Shown: positions 1 to 8,818 of the stretch, in pieces
Layout of the letters: each line of letters opens with the position of its first letter
Position numbering within the stretch: position 1 is the stretch's first letter
NCBI RefSeq assembly: GCF_014643735.1
Contig: NZ_BMKA01000006.1
Location: 62,001 to 126,000, forward strand
From: Neptunicoccus cionae
GTDB lineage: Bacteria; Pseudomonadota; Alphaproteobacteria; Rhodobacterales; Rhodobacteraceae
DNA: 64,000 nucleotides
Direction: 5' to 3'
Made by a program: the position numbers and the translations under genes
The notes under the pieces: model-generated
What the model saw: only the letters and a program-made list of their open reading frames with translations
Database searches by the model: none
Told to the model about the DNA's origin: nothing

Positions 1-115
1 ATTCTCAACCTCCCCTACGGCTTGTAGAATTTACCTTCGCGGGGAAACCCTCTAGGACGGGAGGGTCCGCTCGGGGCAGAATTGCGAATAGATTCACGAT
101 CAAAGAGATTACAAA
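1..115. other. Leader before first gene; possible tail of an upstream gene
   Basis: Bases 1-27 can be read as the last eight codons and a TAG stop of a plus-strand gene entering from outside the window, but so short a piece cannot be identified. The remainder leads into the glycosyltransferase gene at 116. Only a weak purine-rich stretch precedes that ATG and no clear promoter was found. Confidence 0.2.
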
Positions 116-2446
116 ATGAACTTCCAAAAAATCCAGCGGGCCTATGCGGATATGCGCCGTATTCTCGAAATCGCCAACGGGCGGCGCGGGCTTCTGACCG
201 ATGCTGAGATAAAGACTCTCTCCAAAGCTCTCGAAGCCACGGGGGAGGCCAATGATTTTGGCGCCATCATCTATCTTTATGAACGTCTGCTGCATCTCGG
301 CGCAATACTGGATGAAGGACCGATGTCCCCCGAACGCCAGCGGTTCCATTTCCGCTATATCCGCGCCCTGCTGAAAACCTGTGATTTTGAAACCGGACTG
401 GCCTATCTGAACAAGGCATTGGAACGCTTCCCCAGCAGTCTGGATCTATGGACCCTGCAGCTGCATTATCTCTGGTTCAATCGTCCTTCCGATCTGGTAG
501 AGATGGCGCGGGCGGGGCGATTGGATGCGCTGCCAAGCACTGGTTTGATCGGTCTTTACGGGGAAATTTTCATCCTAGCAGGCCAGCATGAACGGGCCCG
601 CGAACTGGTCAACGGGGCCAATGCCGCAGGGCAAGGCAGCCCTGATCTGCTGTTCCTGCAAATGAACAGCGAAACCGATTCCGCGCGCAAACTTTCGGCC
701 TTCAACAGCTATCTGTCCCAGAACAACCTGCGCCCGCTGAAGCTGCGGGATGACAGCCAGCCCATTGGCATCGATAATCTGGTGGCTGCAGATCCCCACG
801 GGGATCACACCAGCGACGGGCCGCTGGTAACGGTGATCACCACCGCTTATGAATGCGCGGAGTATCTTGAGGTCTCCGCCCGCTCGATCCTGGATCAATC
901 CTATCGCAATATCGAACTGATGCTGGTGGATGACTGTTCGGATGATGCGACACGGGCCAAAATCGCCGAACTGGCCGCACAGGATTCCCGCGTGGTGCCG
1001 GTTTACCGGTCCGAAAATGCCGGTACTTACATCGCTAAATCCGAAGCCTTCCGCCGCGCCAAAGGCGAATTCACCATCTTCCATGACAGCGACGACTGGG
1101 CCCACCCCGACAAGATCCGAAGCGAAGTCAAAGAGTTGCGCGCCAACCGCGATCTGGTCTGCCTGCATTCCAGCTGGGTGCGCATCAACGAGGAAGCCCA
1201 TATCCTGATGCAGCTTTCGGGCAATTACGGCCATCCTGATCCGGCGGCCACCATGCTGCGCACGGAACCGGTGCTGGCCCGTTGCGGTACGTTCGATCCG
1301 ATCCGTACCGGTGCGGACACCGAATTCAAACGCCGCATCCAGCATGCTTTCGGCCCGCGCAGTCTGCGCACGGACCGGCGGGTTCTGGTGCTCGGGCGGC
1401 AACACGGGGAATCCCTGACCCAAAGCGGTTCTTCCACCATGAAGAATTTCGGCTGGTCGGTGCCCCGCGCGCTCTATCGTGCCAGTTGGTTTGACAATTA
1501 CGCCACCGAAAACCGCAGCCGGAACTACTGGTCCCCCCTTGGCGTGCGCAAGATCCCGATTCCGGTGCAATATGATTTCGGCGACCTGATGAAATACGAC
1601 AGGCTGGCCCGTCTCGGGCTCGACCAAAAGTTCGAAGACATGATCTTTGTGATCCGTGGCCAGCACGCCAAACGGCACCTGACCCAGATTCACCGGCTGA
1701 TCCTGTCACTGCATCATAACGGCTATCGTGTTGGTTTCTGGTTTGAAGACAAAGACTGGGCCCATGACACATGGCAGGGCAAACACCTGCGCAAGATGCA
1801 GTATCTGCATTACTATCACACGCTCGACAATCTGACCGGCAAGCTGTGCCTGTTGCTCGACAGCACAGAAACCGGCGTCACCGCGCAAATCGTCGATCCG
1901 GACCAGTTGCAACGGGACGGCACGGCTGAAGCCGGCCCGTCGGAGACTCTTGAAAGTTTCTCCCGTTTCCTGATCTCACCCAACTGGGCCCAACATATGG
2001 AGACCCTGAAAGACGTACCCTCCGAGGATGTTCTGGTCTTTTCGCGCACCGATGTGCCCGGAACCACAGCGCTGCAAGGAACGGCTTTTGCCTTTGCAAC
2101 ACAGCCCGCCCCCAAAGGCTGGCGGAATCTGCTGGGCAGCGGCAAAGGGCAGCCTGCCGATACACTGGTTCTGGTCCATGGCGGCTGGAGCGAGGAAGAC
2201 ATGATTGAAGCCGCAATGTTGGCCCGCCAGTTGGGCCGCCGGTTCCTGTTTGTGGACATCTTTGCCGAGGCACTGATTGACCACGACTTGTCCCGCGAGG
2301 GTGATTTTACCCTCTCTACCCCGCTCGAACCCGCTGTAGGGGCCGGTTTGATCCAGAAGATTGCCGCCGTGATCGCCGGCGATTACACTGCGGGGCAACC
2401 TCTGAACACCGGCTTCCGCCTGAACCTACCCGCGAAGGGACTTTGA
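116..2446 (+). CDS. GT2-family glycosyltransferase with long N-terminal helical region
   Basis: A 776-residue protein. Residues about 237-450 form a family 2 glycosyltransferase (GT-A fold): a VTVITTAY opening strand, a VDDCSDD nucleotide-sugar segment and an HDSDDW motif near residue 324, the last being the expected metal/UDP-sugar DxD site. The first 230 residues look helical and TPR-like. The roughly 300 C-terminal residues are not recognised. It most likely adds a sugar to a surface polysaccharide at the inner face of the cytoplasmic membrane. The stop directly abuts the ATG of the ATP-grasp gene, so the two are probably one transcript. Donor and acceptor cannot be told from sequence. Confidence 0.8.
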   Translation: MNFQKIQRAYADMRRILEIANGRRGLLTDAEIKTLSKALEATGEANDFGAIIYLYERLLHLGAILDEGPMSPERQRFHFRYIRALLKTCDFETGLAYLNKALERFPSSLDLWTLQLHYLWFNRPSDLVEMARAGRLDALPSTGLIGLYGEIFILAGQHERARELVNGANAAGQGSPDLLFLQMNSETDSARKLSAFNSYLSQNNLRPLKLRDDSQPIGIDNLVAADPHGDHTSDGPLVTVITTAYECAEYLEVSARSILDQSYRNIELMLVDDCSDDATRAKIAELAAQDSRVVPVYRSENAGTYIAKSEAFRRAKGEFTIFHDSDDWAHPDKIRSEVKELRANRDLVCLHSSWVRINEEAHILMQLSGNYGHPDPAATMLRTEPVLARCGTFDPIRTGADTEFKRRIQHAFGPRSLRTDRRVLVLGRQHGESLTQSGSSTMKNFGWSVPRALYRASWFDNYATENRSRNYWSPLGVRKIPIPVQYDFGDLMKYDRLARLGLDQKFEDMIFVIRGQHAKRHLTQIHRLILSLHHNGYRVGFWFEDKDWAHDTWQGKHLRKMQYLHYYHTLDNLTGKLCLLLDSTETGVTAQIVDPDQLQRDGTAEAGPSETLESFSRFLISPNWAQHMETLKDVPSEDVLVFSRTDVPGTTALQGTAFAFATQPAPKGWRNLLGSGKGQPADTLVLVHGGWSEEDMIEAAMLARQLGRRFLFVDIFAEALIDHDLSREGDFTLSTPLEPAVGAGLIQKIAAVIAGDYTAGQPLNTGFRLNLPAKGL

Positions 2447-3313
2447 ATGAATACTCCGACCTATTCGCAGTTGCTGAACCGCCGCACCCAGGTTTGGGCA
2501 ACCGAGGCCAATAAGACTCGCTTTGACGAGCCAACCCAGAGAGAATTTCAGAAACTTGTCCATATAAACAGGAAAGATCGCGGTTACGCCTTTGCAAAGG
2601 AATGCGGCGTGGCCAGCGTACCCCACGATGTCTTTACGGATATTGACGCAGCTCTTACTGGACCGTTGCCTGATCGTTTTGTGGTGAAGCCCTTAGTTGG
2701 ACACAGTTCGGCAGGCGTACACCTGATTGAAACGCGAAGCGATGGAACACTCTGGTGCCATATGACCAATAAGGAGTTCGCTTCGCCGGAGGCTTTGACG
2801 GAACACTATAAGAAACGTCTCGCCAAGGCGGGTAAGTTCAAGATGTCCGCGGAAATTCTGCGGGAGTCTTATGTTGAAGACAGTCTCGGCTTTGATGTGC
2901 CGCTGGATTACAAGGTCTACGGGTTTTACACTGGCGCCGTACTGGTGATGCAGCGCTATGCGCCGGTCCACCTGCCCTATGATCAATGGGCCTTTGCCAT
3001 GTATGATCGCAACGGCACCGATCAAGGACAAATCCGCTGGAAAACCGATACACATCCCGATGTGAAGCTGTCTTTACCCGATAACTTTGACGCCCTGATC
3101 AAAGCCACCGATACGCTGGTCAAACAGGCGCGGGTGTCTTTTGTGCGCACTGATCTGTATTCCACGCCGCAAGGGGCTGTGTTTGGTGAATTTACCCCTG
3201 TGCCCAATGCAGGCAAGGAAAGCTTCACGCCCGAGTACGAGACCATTCTCGGGCAGCACTGGCAGAACAGTATCGACGAACTGGGCCTGAACTACTTTAA
3301 CAAGCCAACCTGA
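2447..3313 (+). CDS. TupA-like ATP-grasp family protein
   Basis: A 288-residue protein resembling the TupA-like ATP-grasp family, found in polysaccharide clusters and thought to make amide or peptide-type bonds on surface polymers. Visible landmarks are a FVVKPLVGHSSAGV lysine/glycine segment near residue 83, the DYKVYGFYTG strand near 155, and the C-terminal RTDLYSTPQG...FGEFTP segment (about 235-255), whose acidic residues would bind ATP-magnesium. The ATG follows the preceding stop with no gap and has an AAGGGA ribosome-binding sequence. It probably modifies the glycan built by the upstream transferase. Substrate is unknown. Confidence 0.7.
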   Translation: MNTPTYSQLLNRRTQVWATEANKTRFDEPTQREFQKLVHINRKDRGYAFAKECGVASVPHDVFTDIDAALTGPLPDRFVVKPLVGHSSAGVHLIETRSDGTLWCHMTNKEFASPEALTEHYKKRLAKAGKFKMSAEILRESYVEDSLGFDVPLDYKVYGFYTGAVLVMQRYAPVHLPYDQWAFAMYDRNGTDQGQIRWKTDTHPDVKLSLPDNFDALIKATDTLVKQARVSFVRTDLYSTPQGAVFGEFTPVPNAGKESFTPEYETILGQHWQNSIDELGLNYFNKPT

Positions 3314-3362
3314 ACGGCAGGCATGGCGGGCTGTACCCGATGATCGCCTGCTCCGTTCTGTT

Positions 3363-4562
3363 CTATCCCTTTGGCCCTTTACCGAACCGGTCCCCCAATT
3401 CGCCTGCGCGGGCCTGTAGGGTCGCGATCTCTGCGCCGTATTTGTCCTGCGGGGCTTTCAGATCCAGCGTGGCGCGGGCTTGTTCCAGTTTTTCGCGGGC
3501 AATATTCTTGCGCTTCTCGGCAAAATCAAGGGCCGCTTCGGCCAACAGGGCGCGGGCCCGTTCCAGTGCCAACCCCTGACGATAATGGGTCAGAACATGG
3601 GCCAGTTGCGCGCCGAACAGGGCGTTGTCATCCAGCCGGTAGATGTTGGGCACTTCGTCATAACGGGTCCAGTCGGGGATCAGATCACCTGCTTCCAGAT
3701 CGGGGCGGCGTTTGATCAGCCGGTTGTTGGTCCGATTGAACCGCTCCTGCACCTCTTGTGCCATAGTGCGGCCAATCTGAAGCGGCTCTTCGACCGGAAT
3801 ATTGCGCAGATCAAGGGCCGCTGTCAGATTGCCAAGCTCTGAGCGATGCTCCCCCAGCGCATTGACCAGCCCCATGGCGCGCCAGTCGATCGCTTCATTA
3901 TGGTGGGGGACATCGTTCAACCCGCTGCGATCAATCCCGATCTCTTCCGCCAGATGGGCCGTGATATTGTTCTGCCGCAAAAACGGCACAACCCGCAGGT
4001 TATCCGCGCCGAACACCTCTTCCCAGCGGGAAACAATCTGGTCGTAGTTAAAATAGGCGCTATTCTCGCTGACCGATTTGCGGGTCAGGGCCGCAGGGGT
4101 CACAGGTTTGCCAAGCCGCGCCCGCTGGGACGCGCCAGAGACCAGCAGATCCACCTGCGGACGCAGATGCAGATAGACGGTGATTTCACTGAAATGGGGC
4201 GCAAGGAAGTCCCGCACGCGGCGGATCATCCGCACGGTGGTGATCTTGGAGTGCAGGTGCTCGTTTGAAATCACCCAGTGGCGGGCCTGCGGGTGGGCTG
4301 CGACCTCGGCGGCGAACTCTGCTTCAAGGGTCTTACGGAAGGCGGCGTGGTCATCCTTGGTGTGCACCCCGTTGCGGCGGAAAGCCTCGTCGGGCTTGTC
4401 GCTGTCGCGCCCGTAAACCATCAGCTTGCGGTGGTTCACCTCGCCAAGGCTCTCAGGGTAGATCACCCCCTGTTGCGCCAGCGCCTCGCGGTTGCCCGCA
4501 AACCAGTGCTGGCAGCTGGTGGTTCCGGTCTTTGTCGTACCGATGTGCAAAGCAAGCTTCAT
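3363..4562 (-). CDS. Sulfotransferase-like protein 1
   Basis: A 399-residue protein. Its N-terminus, HIGTTKTGTTS, is the 5'-phosphosulfate-binding loop of PAPS-dependent sulfotransferases. Strand-rich segments such as HWVISNEHLHS (about 100) and VYLHLRPQVDLL (about 140) fit the 3'-phosphate-binding region (Arg...Ser). The C-terminal 80 residues are predicted coiled coil and absent from short family members. It would transfer sulfate from PAPS to a carbohydrate hydroxyl. It lies 16 bases downstream of a second sulfotransferase gene on the same strand, so the two are probably co-transcribed, and converges on the ATP-grasp gene. The sulfated substrate is inferred to be the plasmid-encoded polysaccharide. 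Confidence 0.72.
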   Translation of the reverse strand: MKLALHIGTTKTGTTSCQHWFAGNREALAQQGVIYPESLGEVNHRKLMVYGRDSDKPDEAFRRNGVHTKDDHAAFRKTLEAEFAAEVAAHPQARHWVISNEHLHSKITTVRMIRRVRDFLAPHFSEITVYLHLRPQVDLLVSGASQRARLGKPVTPAALTRKSVSENSAYFNYDQIVSRWEEVFGADNLRVVPFLRQNNITAHLAEEIGIDRSGLNDVPHHNEAIDWRAMGLVNALGEHRSELGNLTAALDLRNIPVEEPLQIGRTMAQEVQERFNRTNNRLIKRRPDLEAGDLIPDWTRYDEVPNIYRLDDNALFGAQLAHVLTHYRQGLALERARALLAEAALDFAEKRKNIAREKLEQARATLDLKAPQDKYGAEIATLQARAGELGDRFGKGPKG

Positions 4563-4578
4563 GGGAATTCCGTTTCAG

Positions 4579-5427
4579 TTAAAGAGTATTAAAATCCAGA
4601 AAGGTCAGACTGTCATCCGCCTTTATACGCGCCACATCCGCGGCGTAAACATCCGCAAGAACGGGTTTTTCTTCCGGCTTCCAAGGCCAGTACCCAGGGT
4701 ATTCCGGACCTCTGGGATAGGCTTTGACCGCCGCGCGCACATCCTTGTGCAGCACTTTGCGCTTCTGGCTGAGCTCGCGCAATTCGCGGATTGTGCGGTG
4801 GGAAAATCCGGGCCGTTCGGTTTTTTCCAGCAGGGTGAAACTGTCCGGTGCCAGCCCCGTCACGCGGGACAGCAGGGCGCGTTCGTTGCCCTTCAAATCC
4901 TCGTACTGATAGACCAGAACCTCTGCCCCGTCGAATGCCGCCTGAAGGGATTTTAGCACAGGATACCAGGTCAATGTTTCCAGCGGGGTGCGCAGAAACT
5001 TGCGGAACATTTTGAACGGGGTGGATTTCAGCGTCTCGCAATAAAGCGAGGGCAGATAACTGGCGAAGGGACGGATGCCGAACACGATTGTCGGACGCTC
5101 CAGCCCCAGATGATCCGCCAGCAGGCGGCTGCGTTCCGGTGCTGTGGTATAAAGCCCCTCGGGATGGCAGACGTGCTGCACCAGTGCGGGGACATTTTCG
5201 TCAAACACCAGATTGATGCCGTCCCAGTCCTGCCGGTAGACGCTCGCCCCCAGTTCCATATCGGTGCGCCCGTTCAACAGCGGACGGGTATAATCCTGCC
5301 GGAACCGGTCCAGCGCCACGTAATGCACCTGCCCTGCCTTCAGCGCGTCCCCCGACAGATCAAGGCTCTTTTGCAAAAAGGTGGTGCCGGTTTTATGGGC
5401 GCCGAGCCACAGGATATTACGTGCCAA
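4579..5427 (-). CDS. Sulfotransferase-like protein 2
   Basis: A 282-residue protein beginning MARNILWLGAHKTGTTFLQ, with the P-loop-like PAPS-binding motif GAHKTGTTF at residues 9-17 and a VFGIRPFASYLPSLY segment near 117 fitting the second PAPS-binding site. The start codon is TTG, preceded by GGAG nine bases upstream. No ATG gives a better position. It sits between galE and sulfotransferase 1 on the same strand. Overall similarity to sulfotransferase 1 is low outside the PAPS loop, so it is not a recent duplicate. The substrate is probably a glycan, but this is inferred only from neighbours. Confidence 0.7.
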   Translation of the reverse strand: MARNILWLGAHKTGTTFLQKSLDLSGDALKAGQVHYVALDRFRQDYTRPLLNGRTDMELGASVYRQDWDGINLVFDENVPALVQHVCHPEGLYTTAPERSRLLADHLGLERPTIVFGIRPFASYLPSLYCETLKSTPFKMFRKFLRTPLETLTWYPVLKSLQAAFDGAEVLVYQYEDLKGNERALLSRVTGLAPDSFTLLEKTERPGFSHRTIRELRELSQKRKVLHKDVRAAVKAYPRGPEYPGYWPWKPEEKPVLADVYAADVARIKADDSLTFLDFNTL

Positions 5428-5502
5428 CCGTTTATGCTCCAGCCGTTTGCATGTTCGGGATACTCTACAGGATGTGCCGCGCTGGGAACAAGTCTAATGG
5501 GG

Positions 5503-6525
5503 TCAGGTGGTCGGGTCCGCCTGCCCGCTTTCGCGCCAGCTGTCGATGCACATCTCGGCCAGACCCAGTTCAGCCTCAAACCCCAGAACCTCCCGCGCGA
5601 GGGTCACATCCGCATAACAGGTGCCCACATCACCGGGGCGGCGATCTGCCATTTCAAAAGGCACTTCGCGCCCGCAGGCTTTGGCAAATTCGCGGATCAT
5701 ATCCAGAACCGAATACCCCGTTCCCGTCCCAAGGTTCACCGTGTGGCTTTCATTGGTGCGGATCAGCGCATCAAGGGACAGCACATGGCCGCGGCACAGA
5801 TCGCTGATATGGATATAATCCCGCACGCCGGTGCCATCGGGCGTGTCATAGTCACTGCCAAACACCATCAGATGAGGCCGCGTTCCTACGGCCACTTCCA
5901 ACAGGCGGGGCATCAGATTTTCCGGCGGGTTGTTTCCAGATTTCGGGCTTTGGTACAGCAACCCCGAAGTGTGCACGCCAGCCGGATTGAAATAACGCAG
6001 GATGCCGATGGTCCAGTCCGGATGGGCCACTTGCATCTGGTTCAGCATCATTTCCCCCATCAGCTTGGTCAGCCCATAAGGGTTGGTCGCACCCAGCGGG
6101 GCAGTTTCGGGGATCGGTTGTTGTTCTGCATCGCCGTAAACCGTGGCCGAAGAGGAAAACACGATCCGTTTCACATCATGCTTTTCCATCGCCCCCATCA
6201 GGTTGATCAAGCCGCCGGTGTTATTGTCAAAATACATCTGCGGCTTGGCCACAGATTCCCCCACCGCCTTCAAGGCGGCAAAATGGATCACGGCCTCAAA
6301 ATCATGTTCTTCAAAGACCGCGTCCAATGCCGCCTTATCCATCAGATCACAGTCATGGCAATCCACCTTGCGCCCCGTCAGTTGCGCCAGCCGCGCCGGT
6401 GTGTCCTGATCCGCATTGGCGAAATTGTCCAAAATCACAGGATAATACCCCGCTTCATGCAAGGCCACAAAAGTATGAGCGCCAATATAGCCTGCGCCAC
6501 CGGTCAAAAGGATTTTCTGTGTCAT
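5503..6525 (-). CDS. galE: UDP-glucose 4-epimerase
   Basis: A 340-residue extended short-chain dehydrogenase/reductase of normal GalE length. It has the NAD-binding GGAGYIGAHT at residues 8-17, the SSSATVYG segment carrying the catalytic serine near 123, and the NPYGLTK tyrosine/lysine pair (YxxxK) near 149. GalE interconverts UDP-glucose and UDP-galactose in the cytoplasm. On this replicon its product would feed the UDP-galactopyranose mutase at 47.6 kb, giving UDP-galactofuranose. It lies downstream of the initiating sugar transferase on the same strand with a 132-base gap. Assignment is secure; the pathway link is inference. Confidence 0.95.
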   Translation of the reverse strand: MTQKILLTGGAGYIGAHTFVALHEAGYYPVILDNFANADQDTPARLAQLTGRKVDCHDCDLMDKAALDAVFEEHDFEAVIHFAALKAVGESVAKPQMYFDNNTGGLINLMGAMEKHDVKRIVFSSSATVYGDAEQQPIPETAPLGATNPYGLTKLMGEMMLNQMQVAHPDWTIGILRYFNPAGVHTSGLLYQSPKSGNNPPENLMPRLLEVAVGTRPHLMVFGSDYDTPDGTGVRDYIHISDLCRGHVLSLDALIRTNESHTVNLGTGTGYSVLDMIREFAKACGREVPFEMADRRPGDVGTCYADVTLAREVLGFEAELGLAEMCIDSWRESGQADPTT

Positions 6526-6657
6526 GGATTGGATGCCCTGTCTGCGGTTCTGATTGATCTGCTGCTTTATATGCTCAAAAAACTGGCGGAGATAAAGGGC
6601 TCTGCCATCCTGCCGGATACAGAAAGTCCGCGAAGGGGCAGCGGCCTTACAAAAGCG

Positions 6658-7332
6658 TTAGAGTTTGGTTTTTGTGTCCACGTTGCACAATCGCTGGAAC
6701 ACAAAGACCACCGTTTTCGCAATGATATAGAATTCAAGCCTGAAGCCGGAGCGGCGGATGTATTCCAGATCCCATTTCAGCTTGCGTGCAGTGCCCACTT
6801 CATCGCTGGTATAGCCGTATTTCAACTGGGCCAATCCGGTAATTCCGGGGCGCACCTGCTGACGGGCGGCATAGCCTGGAATTGCAGCAGTATATTGTTT
6901 GAAAAACTTCACCTGTTCGGGGCGCGGGCCGACCATGCTCATCTGTCCCATCAGCACGTTCAGGATCTGGGGCAACTCGTCAATGCGGGTGGCGCGCATG
7001 AAACGACCCAACCGGCGGATGCGGGCCTGTTCCTCGGTGGCAAAACGGGATTCTTCGTTTTTGCCTTCCATGGTGCGGAATTTATAGATGCGAAAGGTCT
7101 CTCCATCCTGTCCAACCCGTTTTTGGGAATACATCACCCGCCCCCGATTGAGATAGGGATTCAAGACGAACAGAATACAGGCGATCAGGATGAATACAGG
7201 CAATAAAAGCAGGGAAAATGACAAGTCCACAAGGCGTTTTACGATCTTGAATCTAAGCGTGGCCGAAGACGGTATTCTATCGACAACCGGACTTGCGTCC
7301 AGAAAATCCGTGCTGAATTTCTCAATAGTCAA
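6658..7332 (-). CDS. Polyprenyl-phosphate sugar-1-phosphate transferase (WbaP/ExoY type)
   Basis: A 224-residue monotopic phosphoglycosyl transferase of the bacterial sugar transferase family. A KRLVDLSFSLLLLP motif opens a re-entrant membrane helix (about 30-58), followed by YKFRTM (about 83), the catalytic DELPQ Asp-Glu pair (about 118), GQMSMVGPRPE (about 128) and RPGITGLAQ (about 162). It transfers a hexose-1-phosphate from a UDP-sugar to undecaprenyl phosphate at the cytoplasmic membrane, starting a polysaccharide repeat unit. The protein lacks the extra N-terminal membrane domain of full-length WbaP and so is of the short ExoY type. A candidate promoter and palindrome lie about 140 bases upstream. 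The sugar donor cannot be called. Confidence 0.9.
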   Translation of the reverse strand: MTIEKFSTDFLDASPVVDRIPSSATLRFKIVKRLVDLSFSLLLLPVFILIACILFVLNPYLNRGRVMYSQKRVGQDGETFRIYKFRTMEGKNEESRFATEEQARIRRLGRFMRATRIDELPQILNVLMGQMSMVGPRPEQVKFFKQYTAAIPGYAARQQVRPGITGLAQLKYGYTSDEVGTARKLKWDLEYIRRSGFRLEFYIIAKTVVFVFQRLCNVDTKTKL

Positions 7333-7460
7333 AAAGCACCCTCGCGGTTGTGCGTTCCAATAATTATCACTGATTCAAGTGTGTATTGCGGCCCGTTCTA
7401 TCCGGTGCTCTATAACACTTAAACCCCGCTCTGTAAGGAATGTTGTCTACGTCCCTGATT

Positions 7461-7475
7461 GTGCTGATTCAGCAC
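7461..7475. promoter_or_regulatory. Perfect 7+1+7 palindrome, possible operator
   Basis: GTGCTGA-T-TCAGCAC, with seven-base arms around one base, lies just downstream of the candidate promoter of the sugar transferase gene, where a repressor would block initiation. The binding protein is unknown and the role is inferred from position. Confidence 0.35.
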
Positions 7476-7479
7476 GCTT

Positions 7480-7507
7480 ATATTACCAGTAAAATGTGTT
7501 GTTTCAA
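7480..7507 (-). promoter_or_regulatory. Candidate sigma-70 promoter of the sugar transferase/galE/sulfotransferase unit
   Basis: Read on the minus strand: TTGAAA (-35, plus positions 7502-7507), a 16-base spacer and TAATAT (-10, 7480-7485). The predicted start would fall on the 7461-7475 palindrome, leaving a leader of about 140 bases before the start at 7332. The match is good but not perfect. Confidence 0.4.
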
Positions 7508-7579
7508 GAATCTCTGTGATCGGCGTCACTCTATCAGAGGATTTGTGCCGAAGCCACCCCCCCTGCTCTGTCCTCAAGC

Positions 7580-8818
7580 CTATCCCGCGATCACGGATTG
7601 CAGGTCAAATATGGGCAACAAAACAGACAGCACGATCACCAGAACCATCGTGCCCACGAACATCATCAGCATCGGATCCAGCAGCGCGGTAAAACGTTTG
7701 CGTGCGTTGCTGGCCCATGTTTCCACCAGATGGGCGGCCCGTTCGGACATCCGCGCCAGCCGCGCTGATGCCTCGCCCGCGTTCACCAACTGCGCGGCCA
7801 CCGGCGGGATCAGGGTCAAATGCCGCAACGCGCTCGACAGGCTCTCGCCAGAGCGCACGGCCTCGCTGACGCGGTCCGCCTGTGCGCGGAAGCGGGTGAT
7901 GGTCATGACTTCGGCGGCATGGGTGGTGGCATCCAGAATGGTCTGACGGCTGGCAATAATCAGCGCCAGCGTGCGCAAGTATTGAGCTGCCGATGACAGT
8001 CGGATCAACCGCCCGAGCACCGGCACCCGCAGCAAGAACCCGTGCCAGCCATCGCGGAAACGGGGCAGGCGCAGGGCCAGACGAAAGGCGATAATGGCGC
8101 CAATTGCCCCCAGTACCAGCACCAGCCAATGGGCCTGTATCCAGTCGCTTATCCCCAGCATCACCCGCGTCAGTTGCGGCAACTCGCGCCCTGAAACTTC
8201 AAACATCGACACAATTTCAGGGGCCACGTTGATCATCAAAATGGCACAAACCACAATCGACACCGCCGCCACAAAAGCCGGATAGATCAGCGCCGTGGCA
8301 ATCTGGGCGCGGTCCGATCCGGCGTTTTCCAGATAGGTGGCCAGTTCTTCAAACACCGCTGCCAGATCGCCCGAACTCTCGCCCGCACGCACGGCAGCAA
8401 TATAATAGGGCGGCAATCCCATATCGGCACGCTCCAGCGCATCGGACAGGGGCAATCCTTCCAGCACAGCGGCCTTCAATTCGGTTGCAACCGTGTTGAT
8501 CGGCCCCGCCACACCGGAAGCCCGCACCGCATCAAGGGCCGCGTCGCTTGGCAGGTCGGCCGCCAGCAGCACCGCCATCTGACGGGTAAACACCGCACGC
8601 AAATCCGCGCCCAGCCGGTTGCGCTTGGCCGCGAACAAACCGCCCCCCGCCTTGCCCGATCCCTTGCCTGTCCCTTTGGAACGGCGCAGTTCGATCTGGC
8701 TGGCAAAGAGGCTCTTTTCTTTCAGCAGGCTGGCGGCATGGGACTCGCTCTCTGCGATAATCACACCGTCCTTGCGTTTCCCTGTGTCGGAATAGGCGGT
8801 GTATTTATAGGTGTTCAT
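7580..8818 (-). CDS. gspF: Type II secretion inner-membrane platform protein GspF
   Basis: A 412-residue protein with the typical GspF layout: a soluble N-terminus (MNTYKYTAYSDTGKRKDG), then two T2SSF helical domains (about 75-195 and 275-400), each followed by hydrophobic segments (about 175-200, 225-245 and 375-405). GspF is the polytopic platform protein contacted by GspE, GspL and GspM and is thought to couple ATP hydrolysis to pseudopilus assembly. Its start overlaps the gspE stop by four bases (ATGA), so the two are translationally coupled. It is the last gene of the gspCDEF block. Confidence 0.95.
   Translation of the reverse strand: MNTYKYTAYSDTGKRKDGVIIAESESHAASLLKEKSLFASQIELRRSKGTGKGSGKAGGGLFAAKRNRLGADLRAVFTRQMAVLLAADLPSDAALDAVRASGVAGPINTVATELKAAVLEGLPLSDALERADMGLPPYYIAAVRAGESSGDLAAVFEELATYLENAGSDRAQIATALIYPAFVAAVSIVVCAILMINVAPEIVSMFEVSGRELPQLTRVMLGISDWIQAHWLVLVLGAIGAIIAFRLALRLPRFRDGWHGFLLRVPVLGRLIRLSSAAQYLRTLALIIASRQTILDATTHAAEVMTITRFRAQADRVSEAVRSGESLSSALRHLTLIPPVAAQLVNAGEASARLARMSERAAHLVETWASNARKRFTALLDPMLMMFVGTMVLVIVLSVLLPIFDLQSVIAG

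Noticed and set aside
5110-7206. Open plus-strand frame of 698 codons across sulfotransferase 2, galE and the sugar transferase
   Set aside because: It lies antisense to three well-supported genes, is rich in His/Gln/Arg with no recognisable domain, and has no fitting ribosome-binding site. GC-rich third positions commonly keep such shadow frames open.
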